64,000 nt of DNA from positions 137,401-201,400 of the forward strand of contig NZ_QRJZ01000001.1 of the NCBI RefSeq assembly GCF_003470665.1, in the 5' to 3' direction. A program made the position numbers and the translations under genes. The notes below the pieces were generated by a model, which worked only from the letters and a program-made list of their open reading frames with translations, did no database searches and had not been told where the DNA came from. Below are positions 17,401 through 24,467 of this stretch, one piece after another. The DNA is from Collinsella sp. AM17-1 (GTDB taxonomy: Bacteria > Actinomycetota > Coriobacteriia > Coriobacteriales > Coriobacteriaceae). Within the stretch, counting starts at the first letter, position 1, and each line of letters starts with the position of its first letter.

Positions 17401-17711
17401 CGCGCGAGCGCGCGCTGGTTGATGTTGTTGCGCAGCGTGAGCTCGAGGCCGGTGCCGCCGATGCCGCGCTCGCGGTCGCGCCGCCTGAGCTCGAACTCGC
17501 GCGGCTCCTTCTCGCGCTCCATCCGCTTGGCGAAGGTGGGCTCGCTGAACACGAACCTCAGCTCCGCGACCTTGGAGAGCTCCTCTTTCAGCTCGCCGTA
17601 GGCGAATACCGTGAAGTAGGACGCGATGATGGAGAGCTTGGCGTCCTCGCCGATGGCCTCCTTGAGCGCGTCGCCGAGGCGCTGCCTTCCCGTGTTGTTC
17701 AGGTATTCCAA
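14460..17711 (-). CDS. SNF2-type helicase with N-terminal PLD-like domain
   Basis: A 1083-residue protein. Residues about 1..160 look like a phospholipase D nuclease fold with a changed motif: HVDN at His132 where HxK is usual, and GSASNSFTLEGL at 145 onward. Then a superfamily 2 SNF2 motor follows: GLGKT at 281..285, LVIDESHNF, LSATPVNN, VVFATDCISEGQNLQ and RFGRIDRLGS. The start is a TTG at 17711 with GGGGAGG upstream, overlapping the end of the RHH gene. It heads the restriction operon and may remodel or translocate DNA for the Mod/Res complex. The altered PLD motif suggests DNA binding rather than cutting. Confidence 0.88.
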   Translation of the reverse strand: MEYLNNTGRQRLGDALKEAIGEDAKLSIIASYFTVFAYGELKEELSKVAELRFVFSEPTFAKRMEREKEPREFELRRRDRERGIGGTGLELTLRNNINQRALARECAEWVRQRATFKTARQAGLIGTTGTYHVDNPRGESEAFMGSASNSFTLEGLGYERKPDVITGVSHFQTTQEAMGLKAMFDGIWDNPALVEDVTERVAAQIETLYRENPPEFVYFLTLYHLFRDYLDDAEEDPVTFVEDFADSVVWNKLYDFQKDAVVGAIRKLEKYKGCIIADSVGLGKTYEALAVIKYYQERNARVLVLAPKRLRDNWTLWTNDNDDRNPLADDRFSYTVLNHTDLSRYYGKSGEVDLEHLRWGNFDLLVIDESHNFRNKSTDSEKKDRYTRLIEDVIKSGRRTKVLMLSATPVNNRLLDLRNQIELITEGDDAYLAESDGIPSITQVTRVAQQRFNEWSKLEDGERTTESFAAMVNADYFKLLDVLTIARSRKHIMKYYGAATGTFPKRRKPLSFKTPIDLAGELPPIGELNNMIAQLTFAQYQLLSYVRFDKVADYEDRYGDTWGKDFQSQVHRTAAVANLMRVNLLKRMESSVNSFRITLRRILEGAETLRRELDAKSSGASYDASGWDAEFDDEDDAEEFEQGGKVKVDLRDVDAIRLGQDLDYDIFQLGKLLEYADAVTPERDAKLVKLKSFIEEKVRNPYNPGNRKVLVFSAFADTVDYLFDELSESLSEELGLECAEIAGTRCRTWSLKLPRTTFENVLSRFSPISKELPEREREKGEIDVVFATDCISEGQNLQDCDCLVNYDIHWNPVRIIQRFGRIDRLGSTNAQIQLVDFWPDVELDEYIQLEGRVKGRMALMDASATGEENVLEGKAADEMNDLMYRRKQLEQLQEEVLDLEDISGGISITDFQFDDFRVELQRYDAVHPGLLETSPAGLHAVAAIPDELRGEVAPGVVFCLRQNDASRDPKDSNPTFPYCLVYVSQDGSRVSAHTQPKTALDLMRAACAGCAEPVAELCRAFNRETRDGSRMERYTELLNAAVASITGMQEEKGIESLFSLGEVGSGGVLGFDDYSLVSFVVLR

Positions 17712-17714
17712 GGC

Positions 17715-17918
17715 CTACCTCCCCTTCGTAAGCTCTTCGATGAGGCATTCGCGAATGAGCGCGCTGAAGCTCGTGCCGCGCAGCTCGGCGGCCTTCTTCG
17801 CAGAATCGCGCAGGTTGCGCGGTATCCGTATGGTCACAGCGGTGTTCTCGCCGCCTACCAGATATTCCCGCATCTCGGTCGGGGAGGCACCGTCTCTCAA
17901 CATATCGGTATAGCCCAT
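17715..17918 (-). CDS. ribbon-helix-helix regulator heading the restriction operon
   Basis: A 67-residue protein whose central segment (NTAVTIRIPRNLRDSAKKAAELRGTSFSALIRECL) fits a CopG/Arc-type ribbon-helix-helix. It is the first gene of the minus-strand block and its stop lies 3 bases before the helicase start. An imperfect palindrome at 17937..17951 (ATTGCCAATTGCAAT) just upstream is a candidate operator. It probably autoregulates the restriction operon, delaying Res relative to Mod after transfer; this is inference from position. Confidence 0.7.
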   Translation of the reverse strand: MGYTDMLRDGASPTEMREYLVGGENTAVTIRIPRNLRDSAKKAAELRGTSFSALIRECLIEELTKGR

Positions 17919-17936
17919 GTCGGCTCCTCGCGTCAG

Positions 17937-17951
17937 ATTGCCAATTGCAAT
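17937..17951. promoter_or_regulatory. palindrome upstream of the restriction operon
   Basis: ATTGCCAATTGCAAT has ATTGC/GCAAT arms and lies 19 bases before the RHH start. A TAGAAT box (minus strand, near 17960) could be the -10. It is the candidate binding site of the RHH protein. Confidence 0.4.
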
Positions 17952-18172
17952 ACAGCGTATTCTACCATCTCGTGGCAGCCTCAGTCTCAGCTGTCAGCTA
18001 GGACACGCCCCGATCTCGGAGTCTCCCGTGATGGAGACAAACCCTTCCTTCGTCGAAAAGCCTCCTCGAGGTCGCGCGCATGGATGCCTCCCTCTATCCG
18101 CGATGCCCCTCCGCCTCCTGCCTTGCATGCGCATTGACGCGCAGGACCCGCGCAGCACGCAAGGGCACGCGA

Positions 18173-18237
18173 TGTTTCCCGAAAACTTTTCCCCGGATAG
18201 GGACCTTCCGAGACGGGCAAAACTTTTGCGGGAAACA
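18173..18237. repeat. structured non-coding region before the YraN-like gene
   Basis: TGTTTCCCG at 18173..18181 and CGGGAAACA at 18229..18237 form a 9-base inverted repeat. Inside it AAAACTTTT occurs at 18182..18190 and again at about 18219..18227. The surrounding stretch 17952..18368 (about 417 bases) has no gene. It could be an origin of transfer, a partition site or an untranslated leader; nothing decides between these. Confidence 0.4.
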
Positions 18238-18368
18238 CCGGAGGGAGAGGGATATTCCACGTCCTCCTTCGCTTTCCTCCCTTGCGCTCGCGGCGGAACC
18301 CGCGCGCCTCACGTACCACAAGGCGGAAGGCCAAAGGGGCGAACCGCCGAGAATCTAGGAGGTCAACC

Positions 18369-18758
18369 ATGAGCGAGTTCAACGAGAGGGCCATCGAGGC
18401 TGCGGCTAAGTTCCTCACCCACCAGGGCCACGAGATCGTCGAGACCGGGTGGCGCGCAGCCGACGGCATCGGGATCGACATCGTCTCCCGCGACGACGAG
18501 GGCACGGTCGTGTTCACCGACGTCTCCGCGAGGAGGGGCTTCGACAAGGGCATGCCGGGCGAGAACGCGGGCGCCTCCCGCGAGCGCAGGGAGATCGCGG
18601 CGGCCGCCTGGCTGTCCGAGCACGGCGACGACCCGGAGCTCCTGGATATCACCGTCCGCTTCGACGACATCGCGATGATGGTCGTCGGCGAGAACAGGGC
18701 GCTGCTGCGCCACCACGTCAACTGCCTCTCCCCGATGCAGGCGGAGCCGGGCGACTAG
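18369..18758 (+). CDS. YraN/UPF0102-like protein, degenerate nuclease motif
   Basis: A 129-residue protein matching the start of the YraN family (AAAKFLTHQGHEIVETGWR). The family's usual EIDL...FVEVK endonuclease motif reads GIDIV...FTDVSA here, losing the glutamate and lysine. The start has a strong AGGAGG site. It is followed by the palindromic parA operator. YraN proteins are usually linked to DNA processing or competence; in this element it may be a non-catalytic DNA-binding accessory. It is of normal length and not otherwise broken. Confidence 0.6.
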   Translation: MSEFNERAIEAAAKFLTHQGHEIVETGWRAADGIGIDIVSRDDEGTVVFTDVSARRGFDKGMPGENAGASRERREIAAAAWLSEHGDDPELLDITVRFDDIAMMVVGENRALLRHHVNCLSPMQAEPGD

Positions 18759-18812
18759 GCCTCCCGCCCGGCCGGCGGGCCGTCCCGGGTTCGTCCCCGA
18801 GGCGGCTCGCCC

Positions 18813-18848
18813 ACACCAAAACCGTTCGTTATCGAACGGTTTTGGTGT
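18813..18848. promoter_or_regulatory. 36-base palindromic operator at the parA promoter
   Basis: Two perfect 16-base arms surround TTAT; the centre reads CCGTTCGTTATCGAACGG. This matches the CGTTCGTTATTGAACG operator at 2984..2999. TATACT just after it (18848 on) is a plausible -10 with a TG extension. The same XRE repressor probably controls both promoters. A hairpin role cannot be excluded, but no T-run follows. Confidence 0.65.
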
Positions 18849-18933
18849 ATACTCGGTATACAACGACGGACGGGGGCGCCGCGCCTTCCACCTCTGGCGG
18901 CGGACCCTGCGGATGCGAAGGAGGCTGATGGGC

Positions 18934-19695
18934 ATGCGCACCATCGCGGTATCGAACTACAAGGGCGGGGTCGGCAAGACCACCACGGCGGTCAACCTCG
19001 CGACAATCTACGCCGGGCGGGGGCTGAGGACCCTGCTGGTCGACCTGGATCCGCAGGCGTCGGCGACCGACTTCTTCGGGCTCTACGAGCGCACGGCACA
19101 GGAGGGCCGCGGAGCCGTGGGGCTTCTCTACGGAAACGAGCCCGTCGAGCGCTCGGCTTTCGAGACGGGGACGGAGAACCTCTCCGTCGTGCCTTCCACG
19201 ATAGAGCTCGTCGACCAGAACGAGCTGCTTCTGCGCGAGCAGCGCCTGCGCTTCGCGCTAGACGACTGCGCGGAGGACTACGACGTCTGCATCGTCGACT
19301 GCAGCCCGACCATGAAGCGCCTCGCCTTCAACGCGTACCTCGCCGCGGCTGGCGAAGGAATGGTGATCGTCCCAGTGAAGCTCGACTCCACCGTCATGCG
19401 CGGCACCGCCCTCACGGTGAGCGCCATCGAGTCCATCTCGGACGCGCTGCGCGTCCCCACGCCCGAGTGGAGGATACTTCGGACCTGCGTTCCCGGGCTC
19501 ATGACCAACGCAGAGGCGACGGGCGCCGCGGTGCTCGACGAGTACTTCCCCGACAGGCAGTTCTCCACCGTAATACACGCGAGCTCGAAGGTCTGCGAGG
19601 GAAGCTGGCAATGGCAGCCGGTGACGACTTTCAAGCCAGACAGCCGCCCTGCCAAAGACTACGAGGCGCTCGCGGAGGAGGTGCTCCATGGCTAG
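18934..19695 (+). CDS. parA: ParA-family ATPase
   Basis: A 253-residue Walker-type partition ATPase. The deviant Walker A KGGVGKTTT lies at residues 10..18, then DLDPQASAT (A') and CIVDCSPT (Walker B). The open frame begins at 18913, but AAGGAGG at 18918..18924 is best spaced for the ATG at 18934, which also puts the P-loop at the family position. It overlaps parB by 8 bases. In integrative elements ParAB stabilises the excised circular form or places it for transfer. Its promoter carries the palindrome at 18813..18848. Confidence 0.92.
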   Translation: MRTIAVSNYKGGVGKTTTAVNLATIYAGRGLRTLLVDLDPQASATDFFGLYERTAQEGRGAVGLLYGNEPVERSAFETGTENLSVVPSTIELVDQNELLLREQRLRFALDDCAEDYDVCIVDCSPTMKRLAFNAYLAAAGEGMVIVPVKLDSTVMRGTALTVSAIESISDALRVPTPEWRILRTCVPGLMTNAEATGAAVLDEYFPDRQFSTVIHASSKVCEGSWQWQPVTTFKPDSRPAKDYEALAEEVLHG

Positions 19696-20617
19696 GCAGA
19701 CAGCATCCGGGTTCACGATCTCGGGGCTCCTCGACAGGAACGCCGCCACGCGCAGCGGCTATCCCGTGGAGGAGATCCCCGTAGAGGAGATAGCGGACCA
19801 CCCCGCCAACGCCGTCTACTCGATGGACGAGGCGGGGATCGAGCAGCTCGCGAGGAGCATCGAGGAGGAGGGGCTCACCGACCTGCCACTCGTGCGCAAG
19901 CTCGACGACGGGAGCTGGCAGATGGTGAGCGGGCACCGCAGGAAGGCCGCCTACGCCCTCCTCGCGAAGAAGGATGCGAAGTACTCCAGGATTCCCTGCC
20001 GGATAATCCGGGGCATCACCGACGAGCAGTCGGTCATGCTGCTGCACGCGGCCAACTACTTCGTGCGCAGCCTCACCGTCACGGAGCGCGCCGCAGCGAG
20101 CCGCGCGCTCGGCGTCGAGGTGGAGCGGATGCGCGCCGAGAACCCCGAGCTTGCCGGCGTGCGTACCGAGGACATCAAGGCTGCGATCATCTCCGAGCAG
20201 ACCGGGCGCAAGGTATCCGGCAAGACCATCCAGCGCCAGGAGTCGCTGGCGCGAAAGATCGAGGAGATGCTCGTCCCTGCCTGGCGGGAGGCGGCGCTCT
20301 CCGACGAGCTGTCGGCCGACGCCGTGGGAATCCTCGCGAAGCTTAGCGCCGAAGAGCAAGAGCGGCTGCACGGGGAGTGGCATGCGAAATCCCTGGGAAA
20401 GAAGGAGACCACCGACTTCCTGAGGAGGTCGACCTCGAAGCCCGAGCCGGACGGCGAGAGGGAGCGCACTGCGCCGAAGCCCGCCGTCCCGCTCGCGAGC
20501 GCCCTGCGAGCGCTCAGGCGCTACGAGTCGAAAGCGAAGAACCCGCCGAACGCGTTGGATGCGGAAGCGCTCGGGGAGATCGCCGAGACGGCCCGAAGGC
20601 TCCTTCGGAGCAGATAG
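19688..20617 (+). CDS. parB: ParB-like DNA-binding protein
   Basis: A 309-residue protein with the ParB/Spo0J N-terminal domain: IPVEEIADHPANAVYSMDEAGIEQLARSI, then the nucleotide-binding box VSGHRRKAAYALL. A helix-turn-helix region near residues 135..200 follows. The C-terminal arm is charged. It overlaps parA and is part of the same transcript. It should bind a centromere-like site and load ParA; the structured repeats at 18173 or 20669 are candidates for that site. Confidence 0.88.
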   Translation: MARQTASGFTISGLLDRNAATRSGYPVEEIPVEEIADHPANAVYSMDEAGIEQLARSIEEEGLTDLPLVRKLDDGSWQMVSGHRRKAAYALLAKKDAKYSRIPCRIIRGITDEQSVMLLHAANYFVRSLTVTERAAASRALGVEVERMRAENPELAGVRTEDIKAAIISEQTGRKVSGKTIQRQESLARKIEEMLVPAWREAALSDELSADAVGILAKLSAEEQERLHGEWHAKSLGKKETTDFLRRSTSKPEPDGERERTAPKPAVPLASALRALRRYESKAKNPPNALDAEALGEIAETARRLLRSR

Positions 20618-20893
20618 AACCCGGCGCAGGCGCCTGGAGGGCCGCCTGCGCCGTTTCCAGCAAGTAGCCTATCTCGTATACACGAGATAGATGGCGGCCG
20701 GGGCGCCTTCCGGCGTCCCGCTGCCCCGCCCCACCGCCGACAGCGCAAGGGGAGGGGTGGTGCCGCCGGGCGCAACTCGGCACGAGACCGCGCTGGGCGC
20801 CGCCATGCGGGGGATGCCCCGCGCCCCTCCAACACAGAATCGCCGCCGAAGCTTCCACACACCGAGGCGGCGAAGGATGCGAAGGAAGAGACG
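20618..20893. other. parB-mobC intergenic region, candidate oriT
   Basis: Contains a GGCGCAGGCG/CGCCTGCGCC hairpin (20623..20652) just after parB and an inverted repeat CTATCTCGT/ACGAGATAG (20669..20690). oriT usually lies directly before mobC and relaxase genes of this type, and an inverted repeat next to nic is a common feature. No nic consensus was recognised, so the function is a position-based guess. Confidence 0.4.
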
Positions 20894-21313
20894 ATGACGA
20901 AGGTCTTGAAATACGACAACGTCCTCACCGCCCGCGTGAGCGACGCGGACTTCCGCGCGGTATGCGAGCGCGCAGACGACGAAGGGATCACGCGCTCGGA
21001 GTACCTGCGCTACGTCGTGCGCATGGTCGCCGACGACCCCGAGAACGCGAAGCGCGGCGGGGTGCTACTCGACGGCCTCTCCATGCGCAAGCTATCGCGC
21101 GAGCTCGTCAAATGGGGGCACCACTACAACCAGGGCGTCCACGCGCTGAACTCCATCAAGTTCGCGCTCGACCACGGACGAGGCGACCTGGAATGGGTGT
21201 CCGACAAGCTCGACGAATGCGCCCTGCTGCTCGCGCAGGTCGAGGACGGGCGCAACGAGCTCTCCCGGAAGATCTCGGGGCTCGCGCAGCACGCGATAGT
21301 CGGGGGCGACTGA
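20894..21313 (+). CDS. mobC: MobC-family relaxosome accessory protein
   Basis: A 139-residue protein. An N-terminal ribbon-helix-helix part (NVLTARVSDADFRAVCERADDEGITRSEYLR) is followed by the family core LSRELVKWGHHYNQGVHALN. MobC binds oriT and helps the relaxase melt and nick it. It sits 2 bases before the relaxase start, in the usual order. The ribosome-binding site AAGGAAGAGACG precedes the ATG. Confidence 0.85.
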   Translation: MTKVLKYDNVLTARVSDADFRAVCERADDEGITRSEYLRYVVRMVADDPENAKRGGVLLDGLSMRKLSRELVKWGHHYNQGVHALNSIKFALDHGRGDLEWVSDKLDECALLLAQVEDGRNELSRKISGLAQHAIVGGD

Positions 21314-21315
21314 CG

Positions 21316-22566
21316 ATGCCGCTGCTGAAGCCCATCGCCGGGCACACCGGGTGCGCCGGGATAAAGCGGTACCTCGAGAAGGGAGGCCGCGCGCTGGGCG
21401 TGCACGTGATGAACTTCGCCTGGCAGGAGGAGCACGCCTTCGAGGCGGCCTCGGAGGCCCCCGAGGGCTTCGACTGGGCCGCCGCCATGGACGCGACGCG
21501 GCACGCATGCGGGAACGACACGCCGTACCGCGGCAAGCCAGCCCGCACCTTCAAGCACTTCGTCATGTCTCCCGACCCGCAGGACGGCCTCTCGACGGAG
21601 CAGGTGGCCGAGCTCGCGCAGGCGTGGGCGAAGAGGCACTTCGCGGACTTCGAGGTGGCGATAGTCCTGCATGACGACAACGAGGGCAGGATTCCCCACG
21701 CCCACATCGTGGTCAACAACACCGACCTCGTCACCGAGCGGCGCCTGCAGACCCCCGACCCGCTGGAGCTCAACCGGAGCCTCCAGGAGCTGGCCGAGGA
21801 GCGCGGGTACCGCTTCATGCGCGACGAGGTCGTGAGGGAATCCGACGAAGGACCGGCGCGGAAAGCGACCCCGTCGACGATGCAGCGCGTGTACGTGCGC
21901 CGCGCCGAGAGGGAGATCGCGAAAGAGGGAGGGTACTCCTGGGTCGCCGATATACGCAACCGCGTGACGGTGGCCAAGGCTCTCGCCCGCAACGAGGACG
22001 AGCTCATGGCTGTGCTCGCGACGCTCGAGGTGGACGTCTCGCAGAACTCCGAGAAGTCATGGAGGCGAGACTGGATCTACTCGCTCGCCGACCACCCCAC
22101 CTGGCGCATAGGCGGCGAGAAGCTCGGCCTCTCGTTCGGGCAGGAGGCACTCAGGCGGCGTTTCGGGAGGATCGCCGCATGGCACCCCACCCCGGCCGCC
22201 TCGCGCGAGGTCCTCTCCCATGCAGCCGAGGCGATCGGCCTCAACGACCTCGCGGAGCTAGAGCGGCTGTCCGATGCCATCGAGACGTGCATGGCGGTGA
22301 ACGCCCGCAGCATCGCGGATTTGGACAGGAGGATCGCGAGGCTCGAGAGCCATGGCGAGGGCGATTCCCGCGAGCGCGCGAGCTCCTTGCGCGAGGTGCG
22401 CGAGTACGTGGCGCAGAACAGGCTCCTGCCCAAAACGACCCAAACGAAGCGCCCGAAGGAGGCGACGTCTGACGAGACGCCCGTGAAGCGCAAAGACCAG
22501 GAGCGTCGGAACCGGGAAACTCCGGCGCGGCGGACCCGGCAGCGAGACAGGAAGGAGGAACGATGA
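21316..22566 (+). CDS. relaxase (VirD2/MobA type)
   Basis: A 416-residue mobilization nuclease. The three-histidine metal motif is visible: His119 in VLHDDNEG, then PHAHIVVNN with His128 and His130 and Asn134. FKHFVMSP around His81 is the second conserved motif. A likely catalytic tyrosine lies in the N-terminus (Tyr19 of GIKRYLEKGG). The C-terminal 60 residues are strongly basic. It should nick oriT, bind the 5' end and lead the strand to the coupling protein. The ATG at 21316 sets the normal N-terminus; a longer frame reaching back to 20962 only overlaps mobC. Confidence 0.92.
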   Translation: MPLLKPIAGHTGCAGIKRYLEKGGRALGVHVMNFAWQEEHAFEAASEAPEGFDWAAAMDATRHACGNDTPYRGKPARTFKHFVMSPDPQDGLSTEQVAELAQAWAKRHFADFEVAIVLHDDNEGRIPHAHIVVNNTDLVTERRLQTPDPLELNRSLQELAEERGYRFMRDEVVRESDEGPARKATPSTMQRVYVRRAEREIAKEGGYSWVADIRNRVTVAKALARNEDELMAVLATLEVDVSQNSEKSWRRDWIYSLADHPTWRIGGEKLGLSFGQEALRRRFGRIAAWHPTPAASREVLSHAAEAIGLNDLAELERLSDAIETCMAVNARSIADLDRRIARLESHGEGDSRERASSLREVREYVAQNRLLPKTTQTKRPKEATSDETPVKRKDQERRNRETPARRTRQRDRKEER

Positions 22567-23135
22567 GGGTGGAGGTCGCCTACGAGGGGCGCATCGAGGT
22601 GTTCGACACCGACCGCTTCACCGAGGCGCAGCCGTTCTCGGGAAGGAGCATGCTCGCCGACTTCACGCTCGAATACGAGGACGCCGAGAAAAACGGCCTC
22701 TGGCTCACGGCCCACTGCTACGCCGCGAACGAAGGCTACCGAACCGATGGCGAGGAAGTTCCCGAGGCACGGCGCGAGAAGGGCTGGAGGTTCCAGCTGG
22801 CAAGCCCCAAAGAGGCCAGCGAGCTCGAGAGCGTCGCGATGGACGGCGAGACGGTGCTCGCGAGAATGTTCGGCGAATTAGTAGACGTGATGAAGCTCGA
22901 CCGCGCCTCTGCCCTCTTCGCCGGGCCCGGCGGCTCAGTCGCAAGCCGTATGGCGCGGCTGAACGATTACCTCTCGAACGCGGACGAGAGGCTCGCGGCG
23001 AGCTCCGCCCTCATGGCGGAGTCGATAGGCGTCGCGCCCGACGTGCTCGAGCGCGCCATAGCAGCCGAGGCCGCCCAGATGGAGCCCGCGGACGACGAAG
23101 AGAGCGATTGGATGGAAGGATACGGAGATGATTAG
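22563..23135 (+). CDS. conserved-looking protein downstream of the relaxase, unknown function
   Basis: A 190-residue acidic protein without a recognised domain. The start overlaps the relaxase stop (ATGA), so it is coupled. The N-terminal half has alternating hydrophobic strands (MRVEVAYEGRIEVFDTD). The C-terminal half is helical (ASRMARLNDYLSNADERLAASSALMAESIG). Its place at the end of the mobilization operon suggests a role in relaxosome control or anti-restriction, but nothing in the sequence decides this. Confidence 0.75.
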   Translation: MRVEVAYEGRIEVFDTDRFTEAQPFSGRSMLADFTLEYEDAEKNGLWLTAHCYAANEGYRTDGEEVPEARREKGWRFQLASPKEASELESVAMDGETVLARMFGELVDVMKLDRASALFAGPGGSVASRMARLNDYLSNADERLAASSALMAESIGVAPDVLERAIAAEAAQMEPADDEESDWMEGYGDD

Positions 23136-23202
23136 AGCAATATTCAGGGGAATCGGGTCGTTCGTGCGCTGGCTGTTCAAAGCCGTGTTCCGCTTCATGT
23201 AA
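23128..23202 (+). CDS. 24-residue cationic amphipathic peptide
   Basis: A short frame starting MIRAIFRGIGSF and ending in RFM, overlapping the previous gene by 8 bases with AAGGATACGGAG before its ATG. The charged residues are all arginine or lysine and the rest are mostly aromatic or aliphatic, giving an amphipathic helix pattern typical of membrane-active peptides and small toxins. No partner gene was recognised. A chance frame is possible, but the coupling and composition argue for a real product. Confidence 0.5.
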   Translation: MIRAIFRGIGSFVRWLFKAVFRFM

Positions 23203-23281
23203 GAAGGCGGCGCAGGCAAGCCTCGCATTTCAGACGCAGTTCCTCAAGTAGAATAAGAGATGTCGAGAAGCGATGCCCACT

Positions 23282-23300
23282 CCGCCCCTTGGGGCGGTTT
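23282..23300 (+). terminator. weak hairpin after the mobilization operon
   Basis: CCGCCCC/GGGGCGG with a two-base loop followed by only three T residues. It ends the relaxase operon or marks the leader of the Abi gene. Confidence 0.4.
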
Positions 23301-23327
23301 CCCCATCAAACACGAAAGACCGATGTC

Positions 23328-24290
23328 ATGGAAGAAGCAAAAGAAATAGACAGCAGGAAGCCCAAGCTCACCATCGAGGAGCAGATAGAGCACCTGAAAT
23401 CCAAGGGCGTGACCTTCGAGCTGTGCGACGAGGAAGAAGCCACGCGCATCCTCTCCGAGCAGGACCACTACTTCAGACTCGCCGCATACCGCGTGCTCTT
23501 TCCCAAGCGCATCGGAGGCGCTCACGACGGCGAGTACGCCGGGCTCGACTTCGGGCATCTGGTGGATCTCGCCGGTATAGACCAGGAGCTGCGCGGGTTC
23601 CTGCTGCCGCTCACGCTCGACGTGGAGAGCGCTGCCAAGACAAAGCTCGTCGAGAGGATAACCGAGGACCCCGGCGAGGACGGCTACTCAATCTTCGCCG
23701 ACTACCTCGCGCACCTCAACCACGCCGACCGCAACAGGCGCAAAGGCGAGATATCCCGACTCGAGAACGACGCCTACCTCGGGCCCCTCGTCGCACGCTA
23801 CCCGATAGACGAGATGCCCGCATGGGTGTTCCTGGAGCTGTCGTCATTCGGCGCATTCACCAACTTCTACCTTTTCTGCGCAGACAGATGGAATGATTCA
23901 TCCATGAGAAGCGAGCACTACCTTCTGAGGTGCGCGAATTCCATCCGAAACGCCGCCGCTCATTCGAGCGCCATCATCAACGGGTTTGCGCCGAGCGGAC
24001 AGATTCCTCCCATCAGGACGCCTCGAGACGTCGCTCTTTCCCTTGGCGCCCTCGGATTCAACAAAAGAGCCAGGCGTTCGAAGCTTCGTAATCCTCGAAT
24101 CCTGCAAATCACAACCCTTGCCTACGCCTTCGACAAGTTTGTATCGCAAGAGAAGAGAAACGGAACCTCCGCGCGCCTCAATGCTCTCGAGACAAGAGCA
24201 AGCCGAAACAGCGAGTGGTATTCGGGTATCCCTCTCCTCGGATCCTCCTTCGGATTCCTGACAAAAGTCTTCGACGGATGGCTCAGGTAG
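23328..24290 (+). CDS. Abi-family (AbiD/F-like) protein, HEPN type
   Basis: A 320-residue protein of the Abi_2 family. The N-terminal LTIEEQIEHLKSKGVTFELCDEE and the YRVLF segment fit the family. RNAAAHS near residue 208 is the R-x4-H motif of HEPN RNases. Family members stop phage growth by abortive infection, thought to be by RNA cleavage. An upstream TTG frame start exists at 23289, but the ATG at 23328 gives the family N-terminus. The Shine-Dalgarno site is poor. It lies between the two transfer modules as cargo. Confidence 0.82.
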   Translation: MEEAKEIDSRKPKLTIEEQIEHLKSKGVTFELCDEEEATRILSEQDHYFRLAAYRVLFPKRIGGAHDGEYAGLDFGHLVDLAGIDQELRGFLLPLTLDVESAAKTKLVERITEDPGEDGYSIFADYLAHLNHADRNRRKGEISRLENDAYLGPLVARYPIDEMPAWVFLELSSFGAFTNFYLFCADRWNDSSMRSEHYLLRCANSIRNAAAHSSAIINGFAPSGQIPPIRTPRDVALSLGALGFNKRARRSKLRNPRILQITTLAYAFDKFVSQEKRNGTSARLNALETRASRNSEWYSGIPLLGSSFGFLTKVFDGWLR

Positions 24291-24402
24291 GAAGTGTCTG
24301 TCTACGGGAAGTCGGGCGTGACGGGCAATCGTCCAGAGTGCATATTTGACAAATCCTCTGATTCCTCGATAATGAGATCAGACAAAAACCTTCGGGTTTG
24401 CG

Positions 24403-24439
24403 GGGCGGGATCGCGAAAGCGTTTCTGCCCTATTTTTTT
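24403..24439 (+). terminator. terminator between the Abi gene and the next gene
   Basis: A GGGC...GCCC stem with an inner CGC/GCG pair around GAAA is followed by TATTTTTTT. A UUCG-type hairpin (AAACC/GGTTT) lies just upstream. It could end the Abi transcript or act as an attenuator for the gene at 24468. Confidence 0.55.
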
Positions 24440-24467
24440 GTCCGAAATGCCGAAACAGGAGAAGAGC

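Noticed and set aside
18813..18848. Palindrome as a terminator for the YraN-like gene
   Set aside because: No T-run follows, the centre matches the int operator, and a -10 box directly follows; an operator is the better reading.
20962..21315. Upstream extension of the relaxase frame over mobC
   Set aside because: MobC is clearly coded in the other phase, and the relaxase family N-terminus starts at 21316.
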